DNA of 44,042 bases from Candidatus Nanohalarchaeota archaeon (GTDB lineage: Archaea > EX4484-52 > B79-G9). Made by a program: the position numbers and the translations under genes. Under the pieces are notes generated by a model, which saw only the letters and a program-made list of their open reading frames with translations, did no database searches and was not told the origin of the DNA. Shown here one piece after another: positions 9,151 through 20,040 of the stretch; positions within the stretch are counted from its first letter, which is position 1; each line of letters starts with the position of its first letter. The stretch spans positions 1 through 44,042 of the forward strand of contig DAOWAN010000004.1 of assembly GCA_030634545.1 (NCBI GenBank). The letters run 5' to 3'.

Positions 9151-9666
9151 CTAACATGAGGTGTGGTGACCACCCATTGTCGGCACAGAACAGGTATAAG
9201 TATCCCCCATACCGATAGGAGCAACAATCCTCATTGTAACTGCACCCAATTCACCTGCTGTAGTAGGAAATGCTGTTGATGAATCAACTGTACATGTAGT
9301 TCCCTGAGTACTTAAACTACCACAAGTTGTCGGCGTTATTACTTCACTTCCAACCAGTATCTGAATGTTACCCACATCATCCGCAGTGTAGACATAAGTT
9401 CCTGCATTTTTAATAATCATACTTATATCTCCAGAATCATTCCATACAGCGGAAATAGACAGGCGTGCATTTTTCTGCTTATTGAAATTAGCTAAATCAC
9501 GTTCTGTGTCTGCTGCGATGTCTTCCTGGATACTCATAATCCAGACGTAAGCCATGCCCGCAGCAGCAACAGTCATCATCAAAAGCAATACAATTGCAAT
9601 CACAGGAGTAATACCTTTCCTCTTTGACCTGGTTTTCAAACCAAACATATTATTAATGATTTTCAT
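9151..9666 (-). CDS. Type IV pilin-like protein with class III signal peptide, copy 2
   Basis: Same N-terminus as copy 1; conserved APIGMGDTYxCSVPTxGxHHTSC C-terminus. Confidence 0.88.
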   Translation of the reverse strand: MKIINNMFGLKTRSKRKGITPVIAIVLLLMMTVAAAGMAYVWIMSIQEDIAADTERDLANFNKQKNARLSISAVWNDSGDISMIIKNAGTYVYTADDVGNIQILVGSEVITPTTCGSLSTQGTTCTVDSSTAFPTTAGELGAVTMRIVAPIGMGDTYTCSVPTMGGHHTSC

Positions 9667-9681
9667 TATCTCACCTTCCAA

Positions 9682-9870
9682 TTATAACGCGAATATTACA
9701 GATCTTAAAATAAAAAACAAAAGCAACATCACCACAACCGCAGAAGTTGCGCCAAGCATAACTCCGAATCCATCTTCAATTCCGTTCTCTAAATCAGTGT
9801 TATGTTTATCTGAATAACTGCCGCCTGTGACATTATGGAGTATCTTCCTAAAACCCTTTAAATCGCTCAT
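9682..9870 (-). CDS. Small membrane protein, copy 2
   Basis: 62 aa, SYSDKHNTDLENGIEDGFG..LLLFFILRSVIFAL. Confidence 0.75.
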   Translation of the reverse strand: MSDLKGFRKILHNVTGGSYSDKHNTDLENGIEDGFGVMLGATSAVVVMLLLFFILRSVIFAL

Positions 9871-10100
9871 AATCTTACCCCCTCTTAAATTACAAATAGG
9901 TCTTATACGATGATATGGGTGTTAATATGTGAAGTTTGTACACGATTCCCAATATTTGCTTTAAATCTTTTAAAAATTCTCATCGAACTTTACAGATTAA
10001 GCGTGAGATTACACTACACACAAATTGCGCAACAACATCCAATCTAATTTAGAATAAGGGCATATATATGTGTTGTTGTACTGCCGACAGATAGCAACTG

Positions 10101-10265
10101 CTATCTGACTACAGTAATAGGTATAATATCCTTTCCAAACTCAAGTTTAGCAAGGTTAATAGGACTTGTCTCCTTGCTCTTGATCAGCGGAGGCGCCCCC
10201 ATTGATATCTGGAGCGCTCTTGCGCCAATAATCCTTGATTTTTCATATCTCGTATATTCTTCCAA
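10101..10265 (-). CDS. rpoK: DNA-directed RNA polymerase subunit K
   Basis: Hand translation from [57 protein letters not shown]; RpoK/Rpb6 signature. Not in the ORF track. Confidence 0.92.
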   Translation of the reverse strand: MEEYTRYEKSRIIGARALQISMGAPPLIKSKETSPINLAKLEFGKDIIPITVVR

Positions 10266-10270
10266 AAAAA

Positions 10271-11056
10271 TCACCCGATGTATCCTAATGAATCATCATG
10301 CTCCTTTGAATGTGTTGCAAGCTTTGTCTGAAGATTCTCTATTTTTTCAATCATTTTCTCAATTTCCTTGACTTTTTTCTCAATCTTAGTCATATCAAGG
10401 GTAATATTTAAATATTTTACCAGTACCTCAAGAACCACCTCAGTAGACTTTGGATCTGAAAGCAAAAGCCCGGATGTCTCACCCATAAGGCATACGCCAC
10501 TGATACCTCTCTGCTGTCCGAGACTGATAAGAAGCCCTGAAGCGCCAATAATCTGCCCTATACTTGTATCTTTAAACTGGACACCCAGCTTCTCAAAGGT
10601 CTTGACCTTATCTGCTGAAACAGCAGCGCCAAACACTTTGGAGGACTCCTCGTTTAACTCTCCGGTACCGAAGCCACCTATTGTTATCATCTCTTTCACA
10701 CCTAAAGTCTCAAGAGTATCAAGAATAACGTCTGCAATCACATAATGACCCTGAGGATCCATACTCTGTGAATCACCTATCAATATCACCATATCCCTTT
10801 CTGCCTTTGACTTGGCTTTGTAATAATAAAATTCATTCTTAAGACCGACAATCATCCCGTTCTTTGCAGGATCCATCAGTACAACCGGCGGGAAGTGCGG
10901 CGAAAAAAGTTCAGCAAACTTCACAGCACCAAGCTCGTCTACAAGATATCCTGCGGCATTGCGCCCGATATACCCGATACCCGGCAATCCTTCAATAAAA
11001 ACTGGATTGTTCAGTTTCGGCTTACTCAAAAATCTAACCTTAGTCTCTCGAACCAT
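10271..11056 (-). CDS. Proteasome assembly chaperone (PAC2) family protein
   Basis: [21 protein letters not shown] and [12 protein letters not shown] 11056 after GGAGGAG. Confidence 0.88.
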   Translation of the reverse strand: MVRETKVRFLSKPKLNNPVFIEGLPGIGYIGRNAAGYLVDELGAVKFAELFSPHFPPVVLMDPAKNGMIVGLKNEFYYYKAKSKAERDMVILIGDSQSMDPQGHYVIADVILDTLETLGVKEMITIGGFGTGELNEESSKVFGAAVSADKVKTFEKLGVQFKDTSIGQIIGASGLLISLGQQRGISGVCLMGETSGLLLSDPKSTEVVLEVLVKYLNITLDMTKIEKKVKEIEKMIEKIENLQTKLATHSKEHDDSLGYIG

Positions 11057-11228
11057 TTTTAACTCCTCCACATTCCTTTTCATAATGAATTTCCATTTTT
11101 GCCATCCGCCTGTATTTACCATACCTGTCCTCTGGCGAAAATTTCGCTGGTTTAGGATCATGTGTCACAGACATGCATCCCGGACAGTTCTCTTTTAATG
11201 TATATTGTTTGCATTTCTGACAAAACAT
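11040..11228 (-). CDS. nop10: H/ACA ribonucleoprotein Nop10
   Basis: KCKQYTLKENCPGC...PAKFSPEDRYGKYRR. Confidence 0.95.
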   Translation of the reverse strand: MFCQKCKQYTLKENCPGCMSVTHDPKPAKFSPEDRYGKYRRMAKMEIHYEKECGGVKNGSRD

Positions 11229-11255
11229 AATATGCGCTACGATAATCTCACCCGT

Positions 11256-12029
11256 TCACTTCTGTCTATGAAGAGATGCTTCGCCGCCGTTCTTTGTAAT
11301 ATAATCAATCACTTTATCTGAACTCTCTTTCAATATCTTCTCACATTCCAGATAATCTCCTGAACTGACTTTAAATGAATACTTTGGCGCATTAATATAG
11401 GCAACTTCCACCTTGTCATTATCAACTAAGGCAAATCCCTTCTTGATTATCTCAATTCCATTTGACTTATAGCACATGACTTCAAGTATCCCGTTGATCC
11501 TGACTTCCTTTGGTTTGATATTCTTTTTGGCAACATCCTCAATCTTTTTTGCCCATTCTTCTGAAACACCATCTTTGACCAGCGCCTGCGCACCTTCACT
11601 TGCAGCTACCTCAAACATAGCATACATAAGACCATATGTCTCCTGTAGTTCGAAACCGGTCTTCTTATATGCATCCTCAACACTTAAACCCATCTCTTTT
11701 GCAACCATTGAAAATAGATTATCTGCTTTTTTCTCATTCTTCCATTCGGTCTTCTTATCCCTTTCGGTTGTCGGCTTGACTCTTTTCAGCGAGAGATTGA
11801 TATATCCTTTTGACTTGTCAATAGAAATAACTTTTGCAACCTTTTTATTGCCCACAGAGAGATACTTTCTGATATCCCTTATCCATGTGCTTGCGACTTC
11901 TGAGATATGTATCATTCCAGACTTGTTTTTATATTCATCAAGTCTTGCAAAAGCACTGTTTGGATTGATATTACTGATAGTAACAATAACATACTCATCA
12001 ACTTCCGGAAAATCCTTATAATTATACAT
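11256..12029 (-). CDS. Translation initiation factor aIF2 subunit alpha
   Basis: FPEVDEYVIVTISNINPNSAFARLDEYKNKSGMIHISEVASTWIRDIRKYL S1 domain; ATG 12029 after GGTGG. Confidence 0.95.
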   Translation of the reverse strand: MYNYKDFPEVDEYVIVTISNINPNSAFARLDEYKNKSGMIHISEVASTWIRDIRKYLSVGNKKVAKVISIDKSKGYINLSLKRVKPTTERDKKTEWKNEKKADNLFSMVAKEMGLSVEDAYKKTGFELQETYGLMYAMFEVAASEGAQALVKDGVSEEWAKKIEDVAKKNIKPKEVRINGILEVMCYKSNGIEIIKKGFALVDNDKVEVAYINAPKYSFKVSSGDYLECEKILKESSDKVIDYITKNGGEASLHRQK

Positions 12030-12112
12030 ATGCTCCACCAGTAAAACAACACTATGCAATAAGAGAGCAAATATTATAAAGATATCCGCCAACATCTACT
12101 TACAGCACAGAC

Positions 12113-12289
12113 CTAATTCAGAACGCGCAATACAGTTGTCATTATCTCAGAAGCGCCGCCAGTATTCCTGACAAGAATCTCCTGACATACAAGGCACTTT
12201 ACGTCCCCTGCAGCTTTATTATAAACATTCTGCTCATTATTACACTTTTTACACTTGACTTTCAGAAACTTTCCTGTAATATCACTCAC
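12113..12289 (-). CDS. rps27e: 30S ribosomal protein S27e
   Basis: Hand translation from GTG: MSDITGKFLKVKCKKCNNEQNVYNKAAGDVKCLVCQEILVRNTGGASEIMTTVLRVLN*. Not in the ORF track. Confidence 0.92.
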   Translation of the reverse strand: MSDITGKFLKVKCKKCNNEQNVYNKAAGDVKCLVCQEILVRNTGGASEIMTTVLRVLN

Positions 12290-12346
12290 CTGCGTATGAT
12301 TTTTTTATTGCAACATAACTATCAAAAAGAGATTAAGAATCGCGTC

Positions 12347-12667
12347 TTATGACTTCAGAATCTCAAACTTCTTTGCCCGAAGAGCTACCCGTGCCTGATT
12401 CTTCTTACCGCATTCCTTACACTTATAGCGAAGCATAATCTTATGCGAGGTCTTTGCCCCGAACTTCGAGCCGTGCTCAATCTTAGGATAAGGAGAGCCT
12501 CCATATCCTTTATGAAGATAACCTGTCTTTCTTCTTGTGCCTGCCTTAAGCGCACTACCGGATCTTCGCCCCGCAGTCTTCACCTGCTCTGTAGTCTGTG
12601 CTGTATGCTTCCTGCATGTCGGACAATGCCTTGTAACATCTTTTGGTACCTTAATCTTAACCACCAT
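12347..12667 (-). CDS. rpl44e: 50S ribosomal protein L44e
   Basis: CPTCRKHTAQTTEQVKTAGRR, YLHKGYGGSPYPKIEH, CKECGKK. Confidence 0.95.
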   Translation of the reverse strand: MVVKIKVPKDVTRHCPTCRKHTAQTTEQVKTAGRRSGSALKAGTRRKTGYLHKGYGGSPYPKIEHGSKFGAKTSHKIMLRYKCKECGKKNQARVALRAKKFEILKS

Positions 12668-12744
12668 CAATAATTAGAAATTGATAATCCCAATAATATC
12701 AACCTATCTAAAATACAATATATGTAGCGCTTACCTTTATAAAG

Positions 12745-13320
12745 TTAATGCCCGCCAACTTCCCGGACTTTTCCGGCATTCACAAACATCATACAAAAAT
12801 TCTTCGGGCAAAGAACAGTATCTCCTGGTTTCCAGGGTCCATAAGTTTTCAGGTCCTCCCCCACAAATTCAGGTATCTCCTCAATAATCCTTATCTTTGA
12901 AAAACCATCTGAAACAATCTCTGTTGCGTTTTCTTTTGCAATGCCACTATTTTTGGGAGATATCACAGACTCTAATACCTTGCGCTCATCAGCAATCTTC
13001 TTTTTTACATCCTCAAATAATCTCCTCTCTGAAGGCAAAACATTTGCCATATCCATACCGGTCCTTGCAGATTTCACAGCACCGTTGACAAGCTTGGTCT
13101 CCCGTGTATCATAAATTGATTTCACAACAGGTCCGATATTTTCAATCTCTTTCTTTTCCCTGAAACTAAAATCTTTCCCTCGCGCCATAACCTTTTTTTT
13201 GCGCAGAATATATTCCTGTACGACCTGATAGAAATTAGCATCCAGCTTGCAAAGCCCGGAGGACGATCGCTCATTTTTCTGGATTTCGCGCAGATACTTG
13301 AAGGTTATCATGTCGGACAT
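12745..13320 (-). CDS. GINS complex subunit
   Basis: LPSERRLFEDVKKKI helical domain and TYGPWKPGDTVLCPKNFCMMFVNAGKV B-domain. Confidence 0.85.
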   Translation of the reverse strand: MSDMITFKYLREIQKNERSSSGLCKLDANFYQVVQEYILRKKKVMARGKDFSFREKKEIENIGPVVKSIYDTRETKLVNGAVKSARTGMDMANVLPSERRLFEDVKKKIADERKVLESVISPKNSGIAKENATEIVSDGFSKIRIIEEIPEFVGEDLKTYGPWKPGDTVLCPKNFCMMFVNAGKVREVGGH

Positions 13321-13360
13321 ATCTCACTAATTAGCGCTAAATTAATAAAAATCCATCCAC

Positions 13361-16300
13361 TCACGCAATCTCAACACTATAACTCTCTGATTCGTCTGCA
13401 TTTTCGACATCATACATCGCATAGGCTTTTGCAGGCGCAGCAAATACAATGCCCTCGTTGACTGCCTTCAAATTATAGCTAAATGTTTCACTTCCGAGCG
13501 ATCCGATATAGAAATAAACATTGTTTCCTGACAACTCATACTCTACAATATTTTCGCTTCTGCTGATTGCCCTTTCAAGAGATTTTTCATCAACCACAAA
13601 TCCCGGGGGCACAACATCCTCTACAACAACATAATAGACCTTATCTCCACTGCATGAAATACTGATTGTTACTGGCAGTGTATCACCGACACCTACTTTT
13701 GTGCGCGAAAGCTTCTTTGTGATACCAAGTGTCTTTTCATTGATGTCCTCCTGCAGTCGGACCTGCTTTACATTCAAAGTATAATATACTGTACCAGTAC
13801 CATCTTTGGAAAACTTCAAAATATTTTTCCCTACTTTATAATCAAGTCCAATATCATATACTACAGCCCTGTCATTTTCTGAAACATCGTAATTGCCAAC
13901 ATGCGCATTGTTTAGAGATACACTTATCTTTCCATCGACAGAATCACGACTTAGCTGCGCATATTCTGTAATTGTCTTTAGAACTGCTGCGGTGTCACTT
14001 GTCTGCCCCCAGCCATAGCTGCCGCGCCTGGATAGAAGCCATTCCACACTTCCCTGTACACTATCATGATACTGCGCATCTCCTGAATTAATCAGTGCGA
14101 GAGTTGCTGTAGCTGTAGTTGTTACAGCACCGCCAAGACTGTAAGAGTAATAGCTTGTACTTTTATCATCACTCCAGTACACGTTATTCCCGTCAGCCTT
14201 TTTCATACTATCAAGTTTCGATAGTACTCCTGGAAGATCTGATGTGTCACCTGCTTTTTCAAGACAGAGTGCATAAAGCGCAATGACATAAGGGCTCTTC
14301 ATATCCCCTGCTTTGTATTTCCCTGAAAGATAGTCCATCGCTCTTTTGACTGTAGATGATTTTTCATCCATGCCTGAGTTGAGCAATGCATGCGCAACTG
14401 AGGCAGTCATAGTCATATCCTCTTTTGAAAGATGTCCTGATCCTCTAAATGAGCCATCGGATTTCTGCACTGATGAGAGGTAGTTCTGTGCTCCGCTGAT
14501 ATAGACATCATCTATAAAGAATCCTGCATTTCTTGCCTCTGCAAGCCCGTAGAGAACGTACGCGCACATGAACACTTTGGTCTGGTCATTTTTATACCAT
14601 CCCCATCCCCCGTTGCTATGACGATAACCGTAAATCTTCTGCAAGCCGGAGATTATCATCTTATCCAGTTCACTTTCGAACCCAGGTGCCAACTGTCCGG
14701 ACTTTGCAAGATACTGCTTCACAATAATATCAGGGTAAAGTCCGCTCATCACCTGCTCTGCACAGCCATGTGGGTAATGCGCAAGCTGCTCTATGCTGTC
14801 AAGTGAAACTGCTTCCAAAGACGGCTGTATCACAAGACCCGCACTTGTAAATTCCGGGATGGCGCCATCAAATATCTCGAACTCTACTTCATTATTCTCA
14901 ACAACGCCGGAATAAACAGCACTCTTAATCTCTTCCTTTGGCTTAACCAGAGCCATCTTTGTCAGCCCGTCAGAGACACTACCATCAACTGAATAAGCAA
15001 GAAAACTCATATTTGCATAGCCGTAGCCTGTAAACTTTACCCGCCACCTTGCGCTCTTTGAACTGTGCGCCGGCACTACAACGGTTTTGACTGGCTCGCC
15101 GGATATGATCCTGAATTTGGATGAGGATACACCGCACCTTTTGGTAGATGAACTTACACATAATCTGCTCTCAACTGCTTTATCCAGATTATTGAATACA
15201 ACCATACTTACTGTAATCTCATCTCCGACGGTAACCTCTGTGGGCGGTGCCGCTTTCACAAAATAATCCATCTTAGATATGACGCTGTCCTTTGCACTGC
15301 CGACTTCGGCGTTCATGGTTGCTGCAAGCGCCTCAATCCTCCATGAAGTGACTGTATCGGGCAGCATTACTGGCACCTTTACCTTCCCTGCGCTGTCGGT
15401 GCGAAGTGACGGTATCCATAACGCAGTATCCGGAAAGCTGGTCCTTATCTTTATATCAACTGGAACAATTCCCTCATCTTTCCACATTGAGTCTTCTGCC
15501 AATACTTCCTCATAGCGTCCTCCCATAGCTGTCGGCGCGTTTATTGAGCGCATCATGCCTGAATCATCATAACTATCACCGGTCTCAACTGAAGCCAGTT
15601 TAGACATGGAACCGGTGGTCATATAAAACATTAAAAAAATACCTACAACAAAAACAGTGAGAAATGCAAACACCACGATAGATGATATAACAGTCACGAT
15701 TCTCGATTGGCTGCCATACTTTATGCCCTCACCAAGATATGAGATAAGCAACATAATCATCCCAATCACAAAAGACAGCAGAATCTCCACTTCGGGCTCA
15801 TATAATCTAAGAACCGCAAGAAGTAAAGGTAGAGCGGACATCATCCCCCCGGCGAAGCCAAGAGATGCAAGCCACTTGCAGCCCCGTCCTTTTATTAAAG
15901 CGCCATAAACTCTTTCAACCACAGAAATCAGTACCATAACACTTCCTACACCAAATAATAAGAATCCGATATCTTCATCCTCCACAATGTCCATCATAGC
16001 AAGCAAAATTGTCCCGATTATAACAAATATTCCGCTGACACCAAGAGCAAGGAACCTCTTATCAGCACCCTGATAATTGTGTATTTTCTTTCCTTTTTTC
16101 ATATACTTAAGATACAAAGCATATCCTGAAACAAGAATCAAGACAAGCATTCCAAGACTGAAAAAGAGATAGCCATTACCATAATTTCTCGGATTTCTGG
16201 TCGCAATACTGTTCTGTGTGCCTGCCTCACCGAAAGAATAGAGAGCTGCAAACGGGGTGAATTCATAATTCTTAAGAAGCATGATAGATTCATCAACAAC

Positions 16301-18208
16301 GCCGAGTGTGACCTGGGTGTTTGGTTTTCCAGTGTCAATTTTGAGGTCTACTATATCTCCTGGCTTATAATCGCTGTGCAGGAAATCAAGTTTCACATCA
16401 ATCTCCTTATCAGCGCATGCACTTACCTGCAATGGCTCTGATTCAATAAATCTGTTATTATATACAAATCCCTGTATGGCAGCAAAAGGGGCAATGTCCT
16501 CGTATGCGAGTAGAAGTTCGCCTCTTGCATTATCATCAAGATTCAATGCTGCGAGAGTGTTCCCAAATGGAGTGCTTACAGTAACCACAACAGGCTTATT
16601 CGCATAATGGCTCCTTGCATATACACTTATAACTGCTCTTTCGCCGGGCTTATATTCTGCCTTGTCTGACTCAAGAACTATGTCTTTCCTATATTTGTCA
16701 GGCATGCCTGAAAAATCACATCTACCACTGCAATCCCAGTAATTATCTGGTCGGAAGTTAATATAGGCTTTTGCAGATGCAGAATATGCACCACTTGTAC
16801 CTGTAACCATGATATGCAGGTAATCGGCGTCACTTGGGTAATTAAATACATAATTATACTGACTGGAAAAGAGTTTATCTTCTGAAAATATTACAGAAGA
16901 CTGTCCACGGTAATACTTAGTTACAGTTATCTTTGAATCAACATCTGATGCAGGTACACCATCTGGGTGCTGCGCTGTAATCTTCACATCCACAAGATCC
17001 CCTGTATCATAAGCATTTAAAACAGTCGAAACCTCAAGCAAAAGACCGCTGTCTACAACCAGTACACTCTTTTCCTCTGTCTGCACCTCGCCGCTTGCAG
17101 CGTCTGTAATAGTCCCCTCTATAATAAGATGGTCTCTTGGGGTCTGATAGTACAACTGATCCATATCGAATGTATACTTATATTGTCCGTCATGCAGCTT
17201 TACGGTTTCTGTAATCTTCTGATATGGTCTGCTTTCAGTGTAAATACCCAAATTAAGGTATGCTTCACTAACGGGTTCACCAAAAAGATAGGTTGCAAGA
17301 AAATCTATATCAAGCATCTCGCTTGCGACAATCCAGCTCTTTGTACTTATATCAAGATTTACTGTCGGCTTCTCATATTTCTCTACATCAACATCATAAT
17401 TTTCTGTTATGCTTCCTGCCTGCACCTCGAATGAATATGTCCCTTCATCAAGAGTTACAGAAAGCGGGAAATCAAGTGTGATCTGTCCATAATCATCGGT
17501 TTTTATCTCTTTTTTGTAAATCACAAGTCCTTCTTCATTTTTGACAGAAATATTGGCACTTTCAAAAGAGTGCGGCGTAAAAGAATCATCTGACCTTTTC
17601 CATATATATCCTGCAAAATGTACGGTGTGCCCTGGTTTGTATATCTTCCTGTCTGAATACAGATACATCCTCAAAGGTGATGAGCGAACTTCAACCTGAG
17701 TAGCATAGGATCTTTTCTTTCTGTGATTCTCTGCATGGATCTTAAGAGTATAGGTACCTGAAAGAGTTTCGGGTATTTTTTCATCAAGTACGACAAGACC
17801 ATTGGCATTTGTTGTCCCTGTAATTCTTGCTGTTGCATCGTAATTCATACGCGGCTGAAAATGAAGTTCTACTGCGCTTTTAGGCATAAACATGCCTTTG
17901 TCATCAACAACAAGCAAAAACCCGTCAAAATCTGATCCAGCATACTGGACATTAGATATGCTGCCATGTATATTCAGCACTTCACTTAGGGTCCAGTAAT
18001 TGATAAGAGGATTATAAAATAGACCGAACCCAAAAAGAAATATTGCAATAAGAACTCCTGCTTTCAGTATGGTCACTTTGCCTTGCGATAGTTCCTTACT
18101 TTTGAAAAGACATATCCTCAGTGCCACAAACACACCAAAAAGCACAGCTAGAGCCACAGCAAGCCCTATGAGCCAAAATATTGAAAAAGCAAACATATAT
18201 CTGTTCAC
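13361..18208 (-). CDS. Alpha-2-macroglobulin-like thioester protein with internal multi-TM insertion
   Basis: MG2-like YSDRKIYKPGHTVHFAGYIW; A2M-like LPDTVTSWRIEALA; thioester-like HYPHGCAEQVMSGLYP; TED-like repeats; two N-terminal TMs and about six central TM segments. Confidence 0.88.
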   Translation of the reverse strand: MNRYMFAFSIFWLIGLAVALAVLFGVFVALRICLFKSKELSQGKVTILKAGVLIAIFLFGFGLFYNPLINYWTLSEVLNIHGSISNVQYAGSDFDGFLLVVDDKGMFMPKSAVELHFQPRMNYDATARITGTTNANGLVVLDEKIPETLSGTYTLKIHAENHRKKRSYATQVEVRSSPLRMYLYSDRKIYKPGHTVHFAGYIWKRSDDSFTPHSFESANISVKNEEGLVIYKKEIKTDDYGQITLDFPLSVTLDEGTYSFEVQAGSITENYDVDVEKYEKPTVNLDISTKSWIVASEMLDIDFLATYLFGEPVSEAYLNLGIYTESRPYQKITETVKLHDGQYKYTFDMDQLYYQTPRDHLIIEGTITDAASGEVQTEEKSVLVVDSGLLLEVSTVLNAYDTGDLVDVKITAQHPDGVPASDVDSKITVTKYYRGQSSVIFSEDKLFSSQYNYVFNYPSDADYLHIMVTGTSGAYSASAKAYINFRPDNYWDCSGRCDFSGMPDKYRKDIVLESDKAEYKPGERAVISVYARSHYANKPVVVTVSTPFGNTLAALNLDDNARGELLLAYEDIAPFAAIQGFVYNNRFIESEPLQVSACADKEIDVKLDFLHSDYKPGDIVDLKIDTGKPNTQVTLGVVDESIMLLKNYEFTPFAALYSFGEAGTQNSIATRNPRNYGNGYLFFSLGMLVLILVSGYALYLKYMKKGKKIHNYQGADKRFLALGVSGIFVIIGTILLAMMDIVEDEDIGFLLFGVGSVMVLISVVERVYGALIKGRGCKWLASLGFAGGMMSALPLLLAVLRLYEPEVEILLSFVIGMIMLLISYLGEGIKYGSQSRIVTVISSIVVFAFLTVFVVGIFLMFYMTTGSMSKLASVETGDSYDDSGMMRSINAPTAMGGRYEEVLAEDSMWKDEGIVPVDIKIRTSFPDTALWIPSLRTDSAGKVKVPVMLPDTVTSWRIEALAATMNAEVGSAKDSVISKMDYFVKAAPPTEVTVGDEITVSMVVFNNLDKAVESRLCVSSSTKRCGVSSSKFRIISGEPVKTVVVPAHSSKSARWRVKFTGYGYANMSFLAYSVDGSVSDGLTKMALVKPKEEIKSAVYSGVVENNEVEFEIFDGAIPEFTSAGLVIQPSLEAVSLDSIEQLAHYPHGCAEQVMSGLYPDIIVKQYLAKSGQLAPGFESELDKMIISGLQKIYGYRHSNGGWGWYKNDQTKVFMCAYVLYGLAEARNAGFFIDDVYISGAQNYLSSVQKSDGSFRGSGHLSKEDMTMTASVAHALLNSGMDEKSSTVKRAMDYLSGKYKAGDMKSPYVIALYALCLEKAGDTSDLPGVLSKLDSMKKADGNNVYWSDDKSTSYYSYSLGGAVTTTATATLALINSGDAQYHDSVQGSVEWLLSRRGSYGWGQTSDTAAVLKTITEYAQLSRDSVDGKISVSLNNAHVGNYDVSENDRAVVYDIGLDYKVGKNILKFSKDGTGTVYYTLNVKQVRLQEDINEKTLGITKKLSRTKVGVGDTLPVTISISCSGDKVYYVVVEDVVPPGFVVDEKSLERAISRSENIVEYELSGNNVYFYIGSLGSETFSYNLKAVNEGIVFAAPAKAYAMYDVENADESESYSVEIA

Positions 18209-20031
18209 CAGACTAGTTTCTTAATCTTTTTCCTCTTTTTGAAAACCACCATAAGAACAATAAATCCGAACAGAGCATATAGAAGATACATCCCTTTTTC
18301 TTCAAATCCATATATGCTGATTCTCACAGCTTCTTCTGGCATGATGATTGACTCACCGCCGCCTGTGACCAGAAGATACTTCTTCATCTCAGGGATCTGG
18401 ATGGTTACAGGTGCGCCATGCATACTTAACTGTATATTCTGTACCGGTGCTTCCATAGACATCTGCTCGACATTTAATGCCATACTCTTCTGCGCACTAC
18501 CGACTGCATCAAAATCAATCATGTTATTATAATACTCTTTCCTTGGTGTATATGTAATCACTTCTGCATCCATTTCAGGAACGACATCTGATTTCCAGTA
18601 GATAAATGATTCCGGAAGTCCAATCTTGATATTCATATTCGTTACCGGTGCCTTATGTGTCGGCAAAACAAGATTATACGCTGAATAAATATCATCTGAG
18701 AATACGTCGCTTGTCACAACATACAATATTGTTACGCGTATAGCCTGATAGCTGCCCCCATATTTTGAAGATACTGGCAGTGGAACCTGTACGATGTTTC
18801 CTTCACCATAAGCTTTCTCTGACTCTGAATTGACAATAGCGCCCCAGAATACAGAATTATCCGGTAGTTCAATATCAAGATACTTGCCGGTCTCTGTGTT
18901 CACTATCTGATAATTTGCTTTTACAATCGCAAACCCTCTCTTGGTCGGGAAGATATCATAATTTACACTATTGATGTTTGTCGCAAGATGCTTTTTCTCT
19001 TTCAGCTTCTCTTTATCAAAACTCAAAGATCCTCTCCCTGTATATAGGCTGTCAAGATTATACCCTGAGGGTACAAATCCGGCAATGCTGTTCAGGAATG
19101 TTGCCTCATACTTAGTGATTCTTGTAAGTTCTGATTCAACACTATCAAGCTTATAGCTGTCTGAAGAATATAGAGCGACACCATAATTAATATCCCCGGC
19201 ATTTTCGAAGACAGGCATTGAAGCAAAACTGTCTGAAGAGAGCACAAACTCCAGACCAGATATCTGAAACTGATTTGCAGGCACTTTCTTTTTAATGATA
19301 AACGGTGTGGTGGACATAATCTCAAATCCACTGTCATCAAATGAACTGAACTCAAGTCCTGAAGGCAGACTAATTTCTACTTTATCTATCAGTTCATCTG
19401 CACTGACATCACAAAATAATTTCATGGTATTCAAAGAACCTGCAAGCACAAGTGCATTACATGCAACACGGATATCAGCATCATTGTTTACTGTGCCGAA
19501 GGATACGCTTACGGTCTTTGCATACCTGTCAGTAAAAAGCCAGTCAACACTTTTCTCTTCTTTATGCATGGGAACAGGGCTTGTTGCACTCATGACAATA
19601 TCATCAAACCTGAAATTGACTTTCACAGACACACGGTCAACACCGGAAGGGATAGATGTGCTAAAAGAATTCAATGCTCCTACACCTTCAGCCGTTACCT
19701 GTATCTGGTAATTCTTGTCTTTTAAGACAGGATGCTTAAGGACATTACCTGTAATGTAATTGCTCTCGCCAATGGTCACCCAGGTCTTTCCTGAATCTGC
19801 GGACACTTTCACACTTTTCACAACAAAAGTCGAGCCTAATTGGACACTGGCAGTACCATCATTCATGCCGAGAATCTCAATTGTCTCAAATATCTTATAG
19901 CTGCCGTCACTGTAGATATCCACTTCCCGGTCATAGGTTTTATAATGGAACCAACTGTCGCTATAGGCTGCCTGCGCAAAAAGACTAAGCACAAGTAAAA
20001 CCGAGAGCGCACCAATAATTCTTCGAGTCAT
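18205..20031 (-). CDS. Signal-peptide-bearing, C-terminally membrane-anchored protein of unknown function (A2M operon)
   Basis: N-terminal hydrophobic signal, C-terminal TM + KKRKKIKK; overlaps the A2M start by GTGA; ATG 20031 after AGGTGA. Confidence 0.8.
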   Translation of the reverse strand: MTRRIIGALSVLLVLSLFAQAAYSDSWFHYKTYDREVDIYSDGSYKIFETIEILGMNDGTASVQLGSTFVVKSVKVSADSGKTWVTIGESNYITGNVLKHPVLKDKNYQIQVTAEGVGALNSFSTSIPSGVDRVSVKVNFRFDDIVMSATSPVPMHKEEKSVDWLFTDRYAKTVSVSFGTVNNDADIRVACNALVLAGSLNTMKLFCDVSADELIDKVEISLPSGLEFSSFDDSGFEIMSTTPFIIKKKVPANQFQISGLEFVLSSDSFASMPVFENAGDINYGVALYSSDSYKLDSVESELTRITKYEATFLNSIAGFVPSGYNLDSLYTGRGSLSFDKEKLKEKKHLATNINSVNYDIFPTKRGFAIVKANYQIVNTETGKYLDIELPDNSVFWGAIVNSESEKAYGEGNIVQVPLPVSSKYGGSYQAIRVTILYVVTSDVFSDDIYSAYNLVLPTHKAPVTNMNIKIGLPESFIYWKSDVVPEMDAEVITYTPRKEYYNNMIDFDAVGSAQKSMALNVEQMSMEAPVQNIQLSMHGAPVTIQIPEMKKYLLVTGGGESIIMPEEAVRISIYGFEEKGMYLLYALFGFIVLMVVFKKRKKIKKLVW

Positions 20032-20040
20032 AAAAATCAC

